Below, in pieces: positions 33,508 through 44,035 of a stretch of DNA of 64,000 nt (within the stretch, counting starts at the first letter, position 1; each line of letters starts with the position of its first letter). The notes under the pieces were generated by a model. The model searched no databases and was not told where the DNA came from. It worked only from the letters and a program-made list of their open reading frames with translations. The stretch spans positions 5,647,818-5,711,817 of the forward strand of contig KK106983.1 of the NCBI GenBank assembly GCA_000611775.1, in the 5' to 3' direction. The translations under genes and the position numbers were made by a program. This DNA is from Umbilicaria muhlenbergii (Eukaryota; Ascomycota; Lecanoromycetes; Umbilicariales; Umbilicariaceae).

Positions 33508-36500
33508 ATGCTTGTTCCCACTTGTGTTCTCCGCGCATCATGGTCCTCTACGCTCCTCCTGCCCAAGTCCCCGCTTCCAGCACGAGCTCTGCCTGCGGAT
33601 CAACCAAGATATCTGAAGCAATGCACCGATGACCTTTACGAGTGGCAGCGCCGGACTCTGCCAGTGAAGGACTACCATGACGGTGCCTTCATTCTCCACG
33701 ATGGGCCTCCATACGCGAACGGAAGCTTACACGTTGGACATGCGCTGAACAAGATCCTAAAGGACATCATATGTCGTTTCCAAGTGGGCCGGGGTTACAG
33801 GGTCGACTACGTGCCGGGCTGGGACTGTCATGGCTTGCCTATTGAGCTCAAAGCGCTGCAGCAGAAGAAGGCTTCGGACCTAGTTGGAGACAAGGCACAA
33901 CTGAGCGCAGTTGCAGTAAGAGGTGTCGCGAGGGAATTAGCCAGCCGGGCTGTAGAAACGCAGAAGAAAGGCTTCAGAGAATGGGGAGTTATGGCTGACT
34001 GGGACAACGCGTGGAAGACCATGGACAAGGGATTCGAGATCAAGCAATTGGGTGTCTTTAGGGAAATGGTAGACAAGGGACTTATCTACCGCAGGTACAA
34101 ACCTGTCTACTGGTCCCCTTCATCAAGAACCGCTCTCGCGGAGGCTGAACTCGAGTACAAAGAAGATCACGTCTCAACAGCCGTTTATATCAAGCTTCCC
34201 ATAGCGACTCTTCCCTCACTACTTCGTGAAAATCCCAGCGTCATTGTAAAGAACCTCGGCGCCGTCATATGGACTACTACTCCATGGACTATTCCTGCGA
34301 ACAGAGCCATTGCTGTCCGCTCCGACTTGGAGTACGCTATTGTCGAATCTGCAACATTTGGACAACTACTCATTGCTAAGTCACGTGTTTCAGCAGTTGA
34401 GAACGCCTGCAAAGAAACATTTAAAACTGTAATAGAGCTCATTCATGGATCAGATCTCATTGGTACCTCATATCGCAACCCTTTTTCAGGATCCACGTCT
34501 TCGGCTCAACTAATCATACACGCGGACTTTGTCTCTGCAGAGTCAGGCTCAGGATTAGTCCATCTAGCGCCGGGCCATGGAATGGATGACTACGAGGTGT
34601 GCTTAACCGAAGGTGTTGATGCCTTCGCGCCGCTGGATGACGAAGGCCGCTTCACCCGATTTGCGGCACCAGACCATCCAGAGCTCCTGACTGGGAAAGA
34701 AGTGCTGAAGGACGGTTATCAAGCGGTGCTGAAGTACTTGACTGATGGTGGATATATTCTCGCAAGCCACAAGTACAAACACAAATACCCATACGATTGG
34801 CGGTCGAAACAGCCTGTCATCATACGAGCTACAGAGCAATGGTTTGCTGATGTGGGTGAAATCCGCGAGGCTGCTCTGCAATCGCTTGAGGCTGTCACCT
34901 TTATCCCCGAAACTGGTCGAGAACGGCTTGTGAGCTTTGTGAAGACGCGTAGCGAGTGGTGCATTTCCCGACAACGTGCCTGGGGTGTGCCAATTCCAGC
35001 TCTTTATCACATCAAAACCGGGAAAGCACTTCTAACCAGGGAAAGCGTCTCCCACGTCATGTCAGTCATAGAAGCCAGGGGCATTGACGCATGGTGGATG
35101 AATGCAGAGCTTGATCCGGAATGGACGCCACCAAGCTTGCGGGATGAGGATGGCCAGACCGCATATCGAAGGGGCAAAGACACCATGGATGTATGGTTTG
35201 ACAGCGGGACTAGCTGGACACAGATCAAGTCCCCTGGCGATAGCCAATCAGGGCACTTCGCTGATGTCTACATCGAAGGCACTGACCAACACCGTGGGTG
35301 GTTCCAGTCAAGCCTCTTGACACATGTGGCACACCAGATAGCGTCGGGTGTTAACAGGAACTCGGTCAAGGCTCCCTACAAGACTCTCATCACCCATGGC
35401 TTTACACTTGACCAGCAGGGTCGGAAAATGAGCAAGTCCCTCGGCAATGTGATCTCACCAGAGGAGATCATGAGCGGCACGTTACTACCGCCGATGAAAC
35501 GAAAGAACGTAAAGGGTGACGCGACGACAGACAGCAAACCCATGTACGATGGAATGGGACCAGACGCTCTGCGTTTGTGGGTTGCCAGTAGCGACTTCAC
35601 CAAGGACGTTGTTATCGGTCAACCGGTGTTGAAGGCTATCAACAACACCTTGTCGAAATATCGCGTGACGTTCAAACTTCTCCTAGGTCTGCTAGAAGAT
35701 TACGACCCGAGTGGCAGGGAGTACTACTTGGAGGATTTGCATAAGATTGACCAGATCGTGATCTCGCAGCTTTTAGGAACAGTTCAAAAAGTTCTTGAAT
35801 ACTACGAAGAGTTCGAGTTCCACAAAGCCATCCACGCCGTCAATCAATTCATCAATCACGACCTCTCCGCTGTCTATTTTGAAAGCATTAAAGACCGTCT
35901 CTACGCTGATGCTGCAGGGTCTGGGAGCCGGGATAAAGCTCGTTTTACTCTCTATCAGATATATGACCATCTTACTGTTATGTTGGCTCCTGTAACGCCT
36001 CTCCTGGTCGAGGAGGTATGGGATTATACTTCTCAGCAGATTAAGAATACCGTCGATCACCCGCTACGACGTTCTTGGCTGGACTTGTGTCTTCCCTGGC
36101 TCGGTGGTGACGGGTCTGAGCACTACCCGAGTGTCAATCCATATCTGTTTCAGGCCAACGAGGCTGTGAAATTTGCGCAGGAGATGGCAAGAAGTGACAA
36201 GAAGATGGGGTCATCGCTGCAGTCATTTGTGATGCTTGCGGTGGAGGAAGTCCCCACCGTTTCCCATAATCAACTCCTGGAATTGTTCCGGGAATATCGA
36301 GAAACCCTGGAATCTCTATTTGTCGTTTCTCGCGTTGATGTCTGTGCTGCTGGCTCTGTGCCAGCTGCGGTGGCCGAAGCTGAATGGACATACAAGACCC
36401 ACTTCGAGGTTCATGGTCAGATGGTAACGGCTTATGTATACGCGCCGCAAAAGGAGAAGTGCGCGCGATGTTGGAAGTATACCGCGAGTATTGAGGTAGA

Positions 36501-36654
36501 GAAGGATACTATGTTATGTGGACGGTGCGTAAACGTCGTACATAAACTACTGGATAAGACACCAGAGCTTTTCGAAGACAAGACCACTTGGGAAGTTCTG
36601 GCGGCTGCAGCAGCACAAGTACAAAGCGGAGTGGACGCAAGATCTTCCACCTAA
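33508..36654 (+). CDS. ism1: Isoleucyl-tRNA synthetase, mitochondrial
   Basis: Class I aminoacyl-tRNA synthetase of 1048 residues in one uninterrupted exon. The first 30 residues (MLVPTCVLRASWSSTLLLPK..) are basic and hydrophobic without acidic residues, a mitochondrial presequence. HIGH-type motif HVGH at 75-78 within PPYANGSLHVGHALNK, and KMSKS at 640-644. The CP1 editing domain (WTTTPWTIPANRAIAV) lies between them, and WFDSGTSW, with GTDQHRGWFQSSL, marks the Ile/Val/Leu group. The C-terminal zinc-binding pairs CARCW and CGRC are typical of bacterial-type IleRS, supporting mitochondrial rather than cytosolic function. Confidence 0.96.
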   Translation: MLVPTCVLRASWSSTLLLPKSPLPARALPADQPRYLKQCTDDLYEWQRRTLPVKDYHDGAFILHDGPPYANGSLHVGHALNKILKDIICRFQVGRGYRVDYVPGWDCHGLPIELKALQQKKASDLVGDKAQLSAVAVRGVARELASRAVETQKKGFREWGVMADWDNAWKTMDKGFEIKQLGVFREMVDKGLIYRRYKPVYWSPSSRTALAEAELEYKEDHVSTAVYIKLPIATLPSLLRENPSVIVKNLGAVIWTTTPWTIPANRAIAVRSDLEYAIVESATFGQLLIAKSRVSAVENACKETFKTVIELIHGSDLIGTSYRNPFSGSTSSAQLIIHADFVSAESGSGLVHLAPGHGMDDYEVCLTEGVDAFAPLDDEGRFTRFAAPDHPELLTGKEVLKDGYQAVLKYLTDGGYILASHKYKHKYPYDWRSKQPVIIRATEQWFADVGEIREAALQSLEAVTFIPETGRERLVSFVKTRSEWCISRQRAWGVPIPALYHIKTGKALLTRESVSHVMSVIEARGIDAWWMNAELDPEWTPPSLRDEDGQTAYRRGKDTMDVWFDSGTSWTQIKSPGDSQSGHFADVYIEGTDQHRGWFQSSLLTHVAHQIASGVNRNSVKAPYKTLITHGFTLDQQGRKMSKSLGNVISPEEIMSGTLLPPMKRKNVKGDATTDSKPMYDGMGPDALRLWVASSDFTKDVVIGQPVLKAINNTLSKYRVTFKLLLGLLEDYDPSGREYYLEDLHKIDQIVISQLLGTVQKVLEYYEEFEFHKAIHAVNQFINHDLSAVYFESIKDRLYADAAGSGSRDKARFTLYQIYDHLTVMLAPVTPLLVEEVWDYTSQQIKNTVDHPLRRSWLDLCLPWLGGDGSEHYPSVNPYLFQANEAVKFAQEMARSDKKMGSSLQSFVMLAVEEVPTVSHNQLLELFREYRETLESLFVVSRVDVCAAGSVPAAVAEAEWTYKTHFEVHGQMVTAYVYAPQKEKCARCWKYTASIEVEKDTMLCGRCVNVVHKLLDKTPELFEDKTTWEVLAAAAAQVQSGVDARSST

Positions 36655-37030
36655 AACTCCTCAGGTATGTAGGAATACTATCTTAGGACTTATAGTTCTT
36701 ATAAGGACAAATCGTAATGATCTCCTGGCAACCTCCGTGGTGTGATGGTTTGTGATACAGACCAAATCTGACGAGTGTTAGCAGTGTTAGCGTGAAAGAA
36801 AACACGCTTAGGGCACTCTACTACAAGTGCAGATATATCCCCTTTATCTTTCAACTTCGGTGAGACTGCACGCGACTTCTTGTAATTGTTCCGTCTCGTT
36901 ACTCTGAAGTCCGCCATGACCATCGCAGGCAGGAAAGCTGAAAGACAGTGCTGATGCGCTGGCATTCACTGTCCTCATCACGTGCCCCCCTGTCGTTTGT
37001 GGATCTCTTTTAAGGTCAAGACGACTTCGG
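36655..37030. other. Short intergenic region
   Basis: 376 bp between IleRS and the next gene on the same strand. One antisense frame of 88 codons (36699-36965) has no recognisable motif and is not called. Confidence 0.4.
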
Positions 37031-38761
37031 ATGGATACGCCAGACGCGATGGCACCTCCAGAAGGTCTCCAAGCACAGATAACACTTGACTTACTAGACA
37101 GAGTTCGATGTCTTGAGCGGCGTCTTGGTCAGCTTGAGGAAGAGAACAAGAACATTTACAAGCTTATCAATGACGCTGGTCTCACCATCTCCTCCCGCAA
37201 GCCATTGACTACCAACACCACAGAGTCGGGCTCCCGCGGAGTAAGCTCTACGCTCACAGCGTCTCATCACGATGTTCAGGATCTACTCAAGGATGGGATC
37301 ATCAATGGAAAACCATCTCTTACAGCAAACGCAAGTCCGAAAGTGAGAATAGAAACGATGACACATCACTCATTATGTGGGGGCCTTGTGCTGATGGATT
37401 CCCAGTTCAACAGTGATTCCTTCTCACTTGATGAGGCTGCCGCAAGCCACCCCAAGCCGATGAACATCGATCAACTAGCTCATCACATTGAGACACAAAG
37501 GGGTCAGGGAGATCTGAGGGCCCTCAACGCTTCAACACAAAGCTCCCACAGCAAGTCTGTCCCATCAGAAACAGTCGCATCTCCACCAAAGCCATCACAG
37601 CAGGTTCTCCTGCCTGACACTCAACAAGACGCTGCCTCCTTACAGGAGCAAGTCATGCGGGAGAAGAGAGAATTGGCTACGAGGCGGAAAAGAGAAGAGG
37701 AGGAGAAGGAAGAGGCAGAAAAGAGGGATCGAATAAGGCAAAAAATGGAGAAATTGGGTTTGGCTGCTTTACCCGTCGTACGCCAAAGGCCAACGACGAC
37801 CCCTCTCGAACCACGGAAGCCACCTAGTTACCTCCCAATCACTACGTCAGCTTTGGTGCTCACTGTCGACCACGCTAGGTCAAACGCTCCACAGAACTTT
37901 GCAGCCTCTGCTCCAGATCAGCCTCAATCAACAGCCTGTCTACCAGAACACAGAACCAACCCTTTAGTTGCCGGCCTTGTCAATTCTACCGGCTATCTCA
38001 TAAAGGCCGTCGACGTCGCCATTAAAGTCTTTGGAAAAGAAGGGCACGCACAAGCCGGTCAACTCCAACCCCCTTCGCCGAAAGACTGGCAGATTCGCGT
38101 CCGCTTCCAGCTCGACCCTACCGGTGCCCCTACCATTAGCCTAGTCGGACGGATCTCAATGCGAGGCCCGCTCCTTGCGTTCGCCGAAAAAATGGGCCAC
38201 AAGGTTCCCTTCGCGACCTTTCGGGTCATTTTCGACGTCAAAGATATCTGGGAAGCGTCTCTCGAACTTGGCGGCGTCGCCGACCCAATGTTGCTTCCAC
38301 CAGATCTGGTAAAGCAGCTTGACGATCCAAACGAAACACCTTCAAGCCTACGGTACTTGACCTTTAGGTGGCGGAAATGTCAATATGTGGGGTTTAAGGA
38401 CCTCCATAACATGCCGAAGGTATCGGAAGGTGGACTCGCGCTCTTGAAGGCGCTGAAGCTGCTTGGATCCTGTCCCTCCAACGGAATACAGATGTGGTTT
38501 TTGCTTAGCGATCAACCGAAAACGGTGGCGGCTATTGAGTGTGCCTTTCGAGCTGTGAGCCGGGCCCAGGATAAGATGCACAAGACTTACTGGGGCCACC
38601 GAGGAGACACATGGGTCCGCTACCTTGTGGATGGCAGAGTGGTGTGGCAATTGCAGGGGATTCCTAAGTCGCCTGCAAGGATACATCCGCCAGCAAGCAG
38701 TAGCGAGAAGTCACCGCAAGAACGGGGAGATGTATCGATGAGCGCGAGTATCTGGTCGTAG
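37031..38761 (+). CDS. Unrecognised 576-residue protein with an N-terminal coiled coil
   Basis: Single exon. Residues 10-45 form a leucine-rich coiled coil (LLDRVRCLERRLGQLEEENK). A disordered Ser/Thr-rich stretch follows to about 195, then a highly charged helix (REKRELATRRKREEEEKEEAE). From about 335 a globular domain begins (WQIRVRFQLDPTGAPTISLVG) and continues to about 555 with WRKCQYVGFKDLHNMPK, GIQMWFLLSDQPK and KTYWGHRGDTWVRYLVDG. Its regular alternation of hydrophobic and polar residues indicates a real fold, but I cannot name it. No signal peptide or membrane segment. Codon use resembles its neighbours. Confidence 0.8.
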   Translation: MDTPDAMAPPEGLQAQITLDLLDRVRCLERRLGQLEEENKNIYKLINDAGLTISSRKPLTTNTTESGSRGVSSTLTASHHDVQDLLKDGIINGKPSLTANASPKVRIETMTHHSLCGGLVLMDSQFNSDSFSLDEAAASHPKPMNIDQLAHHIETQRGQGDLRALNASTQSSHSKSVPSETVASPPKPSQQVLLPDTQQDAASLQEQVMREKRELATRRKREEEEKEEAEKRDRIRQKMEKLGLAALPVVRQRPTTTPLEPRKPPSYLPITTSALVLTVDHARSNAPQNFAASAPDQPQSTACLPEHRTNPLVAGLVNSTGYLIKAVDVAIKVFGKEGHAQAGQLQPPSPKDWQIRVRFQLDPTGAPTISLVGRISMRGPLLAFAEKMGHKVPFATFRVIFDVKDIWEASLELGGVADPMLLPPDLVKQLDDPNETPSSLRYLTFRWRKCQYVGFKDLHNMPKVSEGGLALLKALKLLGSCPSNGIQMWFLLSDQPKTVAAIECAFRAVSRAQDKMHKTYWGHRGDTWVRYLVDGRVVWQLQGIPKSPARIHPPASSSEKSPQERGDVSMSASIWS

Positions 38762-39843
38762 TTCTTAGGTTGTCAATGTCCGGGGCAGCATCGGTCTAGG
38801 ATAGCGACTTTATTTCCAAAATCGATAATGGACTGGCAATCCCAGGACTGAAAGCCAGAGGGTTTCTATAATCGTTGACTGTGTTTGTACTTTTTGTTAT
38901 GAGTGAAACCTTGGAAATAACAAATCAGTATGCCTCGTAACCCTCTCTCGCTCTCGAAATGGCAATACTAACACCAACACCGATCCAAACCCTCCCTTCC
39001 CTCTTTCCGGCCATCGTATCCCACCACCCACGTCCTCCCCCGACTCCCGACTCAGCCACTCCTTTTCACGAGAACGGCACCGTACGGACTACCATCACGA
39101 CAAAGCATTCACTCGGAGACTTGCAACAGACACTCCCCGTTTGTACATGGCTTTAGCGCAGGTCTGCAACAACGCAAGCGTGTGCGGATCTCGATTGGGA
39201 CGAAAGAAGGAAAATAAAAGGATCAATCCATGGGTCTGTCTATTCTGCTTCGTGGCTACTAGATCGACCTCCAACCCTTCTCTACTCTAGATCAAGATAT
39301 CCTGCTTTACTCTATCCCTTCATTCTCTATTCTATCTAATTTCATCCCATCCCATCGTCTACCATCTCTACCCCCCCCCACCCCAATTTTACTTTCCCTC
39401 CGCCCTCTTCCACATCCAACTCCCTCCCCCGCCTCTTTTCAGCTTAAGGGCTTCCTCTACGCCTTTTGACTTACCGCACGTACCTAATCTCTAGTGCCTA
39501 CCGCACATCTCACCCTACCCTCCCATTCTATCCTGTAAGAGAGTAAGCGCATCCGAACTTCTTAAAACGGGCAGCAAGAGACGCCGCGAACGTTATCGTT
39601 AAGAAGGCCTCTGGGTGCTACCTGTTTCAGAAACGAGAATACTGGATTTCAATCCCATGGGTTGTGTGAGTGCTAATAGATAGATACTTCTCTTTGTGTC
39701 TATCCCCACTACGGTATTGTATGTGCAACGACCGGCGGGGTCTTGAATGCAAAACAGCAACAACAGTACAATAACGACATAACTCAGGGTATCATATTTC
39801 CCATTTCCATCCCATCGTCCCCAAACGCCTTTCTCCCACACAT
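38762..39843. other. Convergent intergenic region
   Basis: About 1.1 kb between two convergent genes. It contains a 65-codon ATG frame at 38959-39156 with a Pro/Thr-rich translation and no known motif, and a pyrimidine-rich tract around 39330-39470 with a run of nine C. Nothing here is firm enough to call a gene. Confidence 0.45.
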
Positions 39844-42835
39844 CTAAACCTCCTTCCCTTTCCCTCCAGCTACCTTCCCTCCCTCCTCTTCCTCCTCTCC
39901 CCACTCACAACCCGCCCCCAGCCCCAACTCCCTCATCCCTCCCCAACCCCTTCCCCTCCGCACCCTCCCCAACTCCTCCCTCAACCCCCTATTCTCCACT
40001 TCCAACCCCTCCAACCTCTCCAACCTCCCCTCCCTCTCTTCCAACTCTCTCACCCTCCCTTCAAACCAGCCCTTCTGCCTCTGATACTCCATCACCATCA
40101 TGGCCTGAAAAGCAGCCAGTTCTTCCCTCAGTCCCGCTTGCGCTTTGAGGACTTCGCTTTGGATGTCGGCTTGCCAGGTGCTGGAGGCGTGGGAGGGGTG
40201 GCGGGCGGGGAGGGGGGGGCGGAGGGAGGATGTGCTGGTGGAGGTGGGGGTGGAGTGCGTGCGGGAGTGGGGGTGGGTGTTTAGGTTGAGGTTGTTGGAG
40301 GAGGGCGCGAGAGGGGGGATGGTGAGGGCGGGGCTGGGGAGACGGAGCGTGGTGGTGGTGGTTGTAGAGGGGCGGTGTGGGCCGGGGTAGTATTTTTCCG
40401 GGTTGGGCGCAGCCGAGGGCTCGGGGCGGTCTTGATGGATGGTGAAGCTCGTGCGGGGGTTTTCAAGGGGGGGGCGAGGTTCCCATTCGAGAATGGCGTC
40501 GTTGGAGAGGGAAGAGCTGGTGTTCGTGGCGCTGAACACGGATTCGCCGTCTCGGATTGAGTGGTGGGTCTTTAATGCGGCTTGTGGTTTCGGGGGAGGC
40601 GGCGGGGGCTGCTCGTCGATTTGTGGCAATGAGCCTGGGTATGATGACCGGGGCTGAGCGGAGCTCGTGGACCAGTCGATTATGGTGTCGTTGGAGGTTT
40701 CGGAGGGGCCGGGAGATGCGGTATGGAATGAGACGGTCTTGCGGCTCTTCAGGCTGATGACTGAGGAACTCTTCGACGGTCTGCGGCGCGACTCGGCGAT
40801 AATGTCCGTCCATACATCATCTGATTCGAAATTCTCGGACTGATTGGGAACGGGTTTTATGGCTTGACTGGCCGCTACTGTGGTCGAGCTCGCTGGAACA
40901 AATGTCTCTTTGAGGACCTTGTTCTGCATATATGGAGCGAACAGGGCAAACCCTGCGCTGCGAACGTTGGCAAGCACTCTGTCGGACTCTGAATCGTGGC
41001 TGGTTGATTGGGGTCTGGTTTGTCCCATTGACTGGGCGCGGCGCACTGCCAGCTTTCCGTCTTTACGTGGTGTTGGTCTGGCAGGTACTGCAGGAGGTGT
41101 TTTCCGCCTCTTGATGGTAGAGCCGGAATCTGTCGAGCCGCCACGAGTTCTCTCAGAGCTACCGCTGGTCATCGTCCAGCCGTCATCGTGGACAGGTGAA
41201 GTCGCATCAGGTAGAGCCACAGACTTGTTAAGTTTGGTAGTTTTGACTGGCGAAAAGAAATCCATGTAGTTCGACGTCGAAGGGAGGGGAATCTCCCGGG
41301 TAGTCGGAGCTCGTGATGTAAGTTTACTTTCTAACATCGCTTCTGGTTCGATCTGTGCAAGAGGTGTTTGCTCGCTATCGTCTAGTACAGCAATTACTTC
41401 CTCCTCAATCGGGCGGCCTTTGGCCATGATTGAGCCTAAACTCTTCCTCGTGCCGCTCGTACGAGATTTCCGCCGTGCTATTTTCGGGGTATCACTGCCG
41501 GATCTCTGCCTCGAGCGCTCATTGTCGCCGGTTCCACTGAGCCATTCAACGTCGATTATGCGCGCAGCTTCATCATCGATGGTCTTCTCACCGGCTAGTT
41601 CGCCCGTAAGATCGTACAGTACCACTCTGCCGTCCTGACGCCCTATAGCAAGGAGAAGGCCTCCAGATGTCTGATTTCCATCGGTAGCTGGGCCGTCAAC
41701 CTGGTCTCCTGACGGACTAAAATTCGCCGACAAGATCGACAAGCTTGTCGCTGGCCCTTTTACATGCCACGACCTGACCAGACTGGCTGTACTCGGCTGC
41801 GATCTATCAAAGTCGATAATGCAGCACTTGCCATTGGCTCCCACTGTTACGGCGGTAGCCCTTAGTCCAGGAATGAATGCCACGCTAGTGATTCCGAGGC
41901 TTCTGCTGCCTACACTAGTCGACGTTGTAGCTCCATCAAATCCACCGAAGTCCTCTGTAAGGTCAGAACAAGTTGGGGTAATCGTAAATCCAACTGCATG
42001 AACTCTCTTTAGGTGGCTAATCTCTCCGCCTTTGCCATTGCCTGCTGGCCCTGACCGGCGATTGCCATAACCTCCCTCACGGAACAAGTGTACAGCATCG
42101 TACGCAGCTACTGTCCCATCCGCAAAGGCAAGTACAAAGATGCTCGGTCTTTCCGGGTGGAATGCGGCGGCGACCACTGCAGTTGACGAACATGAAGGCC
42201 GTAGCGAGATCGGACGCGTATTGAGTAACAGATTCGTCACATGTATGGTTGGCGGACTGGCCGACGCGGACACGAGAAGGTGGGAGGTCGATGAGATTGC
42301 AAATACGGTGGGAGGGGATGGGTGAGTATGCGATGGATCCAAGAGCCGGGATTGCTTCAGAGAATATGACTGGACCGAGTTTTGGAGAGTGGTCGTGAAG
42401 AAAAGACTTTTCGAGTCGCCAGCATATCTCAGCAAGCGGACTTGTCCCTAAGTGAGTCAGTCCTGGTGTACCTACTCGAGTCCACGCTTGGAGCCTGCGG
42501 GTACATACATCCGATCCCTTCAGCTTATAGCTCTTTTGCATGCCCTTTTCCGTGTCATGCAACACGACCACCTGGCTGTCGGCTACAGCCAGCAGGCTGC
42601 TCCCATTCTGCGCCTTCTTTGCGGCTACGATGCCTCCAGAGCCCGAGCGGAATATTTCAGTGACTCCATTCCGACCCCACGTGTAGACGCCTCTCGTCGT
42701 CGTTATGACTAGGTGGTGTGACGGCGGGAACGAGGGCTCGATACTGGGTGTTTCCACGGGAAGCAAGGGTAAGGGCTTCTTTTTCAGGCGTGCATTTGTA
42801 TGCGCAGTAAAGGGTCGCGAGGACGGAGAGGCCAT
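39844..42835 (-). CDS. WD40 protein with a NEDD1-like C-terminal helix
   Basis: Protein of about 976 residues. Exons are 42835..42509 and 42447..39844, with a 61-bp intron (GTATGT..ACTTAG). The first 400 residues read as beta-propeller strands (HHLVITTTRGVYTWGRNG, LLAVADSQVVVLHD, FAISSTSHLLVSASA, FVLAFADGTVAAYDA, LLAIGRQDGRVVLYDLTG). A long disordered middle follows. The C-terminus is helical: ADIQSEVLKAQAGLREEL, FQAMMVMEYQRQKGWFEGRV, then LEVENRGLREELGRVRR. That pattern (EVL..LREE..FQ..M..EYQ..K..ENRGLREEL) resembles the animal NEDD1 C-terminus, which docks gamma-tubulin complexes. I infer a fungal gamma-TuRC targeting factor. The WD40 call is firmer than the NEDD1 one. Confidence 0.82.
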
Positions 42836-44035
42836 TGCAAGGCGATGTTATCGATTCATGGTCTGTCCGAATGCCATGGCCCCGTGGTACCTCGCACGCA
42901 GCATGAGGAGCCCTGGCGCACGGGCGAGTGTGCCAAGAGTAAACACAGCAACGTGCTCGACTCCTTATGGAATAGCGTACCGTGCTTTCCACTGCCGGGC
43001 TGCCGCTTTGAGGAACCTCGTTGACATGCTCGACATGCACATTTTCGGACACTTCGTAAAAGCGGCGCGCGCATCCTGCTGTCAGCCGAACCATCCAAAT
43101 ATGTGCCAGTTCTCTGATGGCGGGGCCCCTCTCGACGTTCTGATAGTTTCAAAGAAGATCAAACTCGCAGAGGTAGAGCCTCTATCACTACGCTCTTGCC
43201 TTGACGAAGGACAATGTGCTGTTCACTCCTGTTATTTTGCTACTTCTGCTCTGAAAATGCCACTTATTCCCATGCGCCGCCTACCCTAGCCCGTACGTAC
43301 CTTACGGAAGAGCTTCCGGAACCAACCTCCTGCAGACGTCATCTCTGCCCTAGTGCGTTGTTCATAGTCAAAGCACAAAGCAAGAACAGCGCGACATGAG
43401 AACCGCCCAACCAGATCTTTGGTCTGGTCCTTTCTTGGACTACGGTACAGCTACGTATCTGCACTATGCGGATAGATAATGATCCGGGGTTGCACCGCAG
43501 CCAGTCCTATGCCTCCCTGCTCCCACCGTCGTTTTGATCTTCAGGCCCAAGAGCGAGAGGGGCGAATAAGCTGCACGTGCGGTGTTGATTAATGACAAAT
43601 GAAGAAGCCACCCTTAGGCCCAGCACTGCTTTCGGCCGTGAGCTTCTGTGATCCAGCTGCGGAGTCGGAACTTCGAAGGCAGTGATTCTTAATCATGCTT
43701 ACCTTAGTAACCAGAAGAACCGATTGTACGAGGCCACTTGAGGCAACAACGGTCTGGTCTAGATGCTCACGACCTGCTCGGCGCGTCGGTAGTGAAGACG
43801 TCATACTGAGCCCAGCGGCATCCGCGCCTGCCATGGTGCATGAGAACGGCTTCTTGCGCGGTCTGAGGTGAGAACGGTTCAAAGGATAAGAGAGAGCTTC
43901 GAGGGGCGATGTCGGCCAAATTCTATCCCTCCCTATCTCATCTCTTGCTTCCGCACTGCCTCTCGATTGTCATTGGAAAGCAACCACATAATTTCCTATA
44001 TACTTGCTTCAATTGATGCGTGGAAAGAGCAAGTC
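42836..44035. other. Divergent intergenic region
   Basis: 1.2 kb between the NEDD1-like gene and the alpha/beta hydrolase. It contains one low-confidence small antisense gene (43589-43834, listed). The remainder shows only short frames without motifs. Confidence 0.45.
43589..43834 (-). CDS. Candidate small gene, 62 or 81 residues
   Basis: The ATG lies in an ideal context (CACCATGGCAGG) and opens MAGADAAGLSMTSSLPTRRA. An internal 57-bp stretch starts GTAAGC and ends ATCACAG, so it could be an intron. It is a multiple of three without a stop, giving either 62 or 81 residues. The translation ends GPKGGFFICH. No family recognised. It could equally be the 5' leader of an unrecognised transcript. 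Confidence 0.25.
   Translation of the reverse strand: MAGADAAGLSMTSSLPTRRAGREHLDQTVVASSGLVQSVLLVTKVSMIKNHCLRSSDSAAGSQKLTAESSAGPKGGFFICH

Noticed and set aside
36699-36965. Minus-strand frame of 88 codons between IleRS and the next gene
   Set aside because: It overlaps the IleRS 3' flank and the next promoter, and has no recognisable motif.
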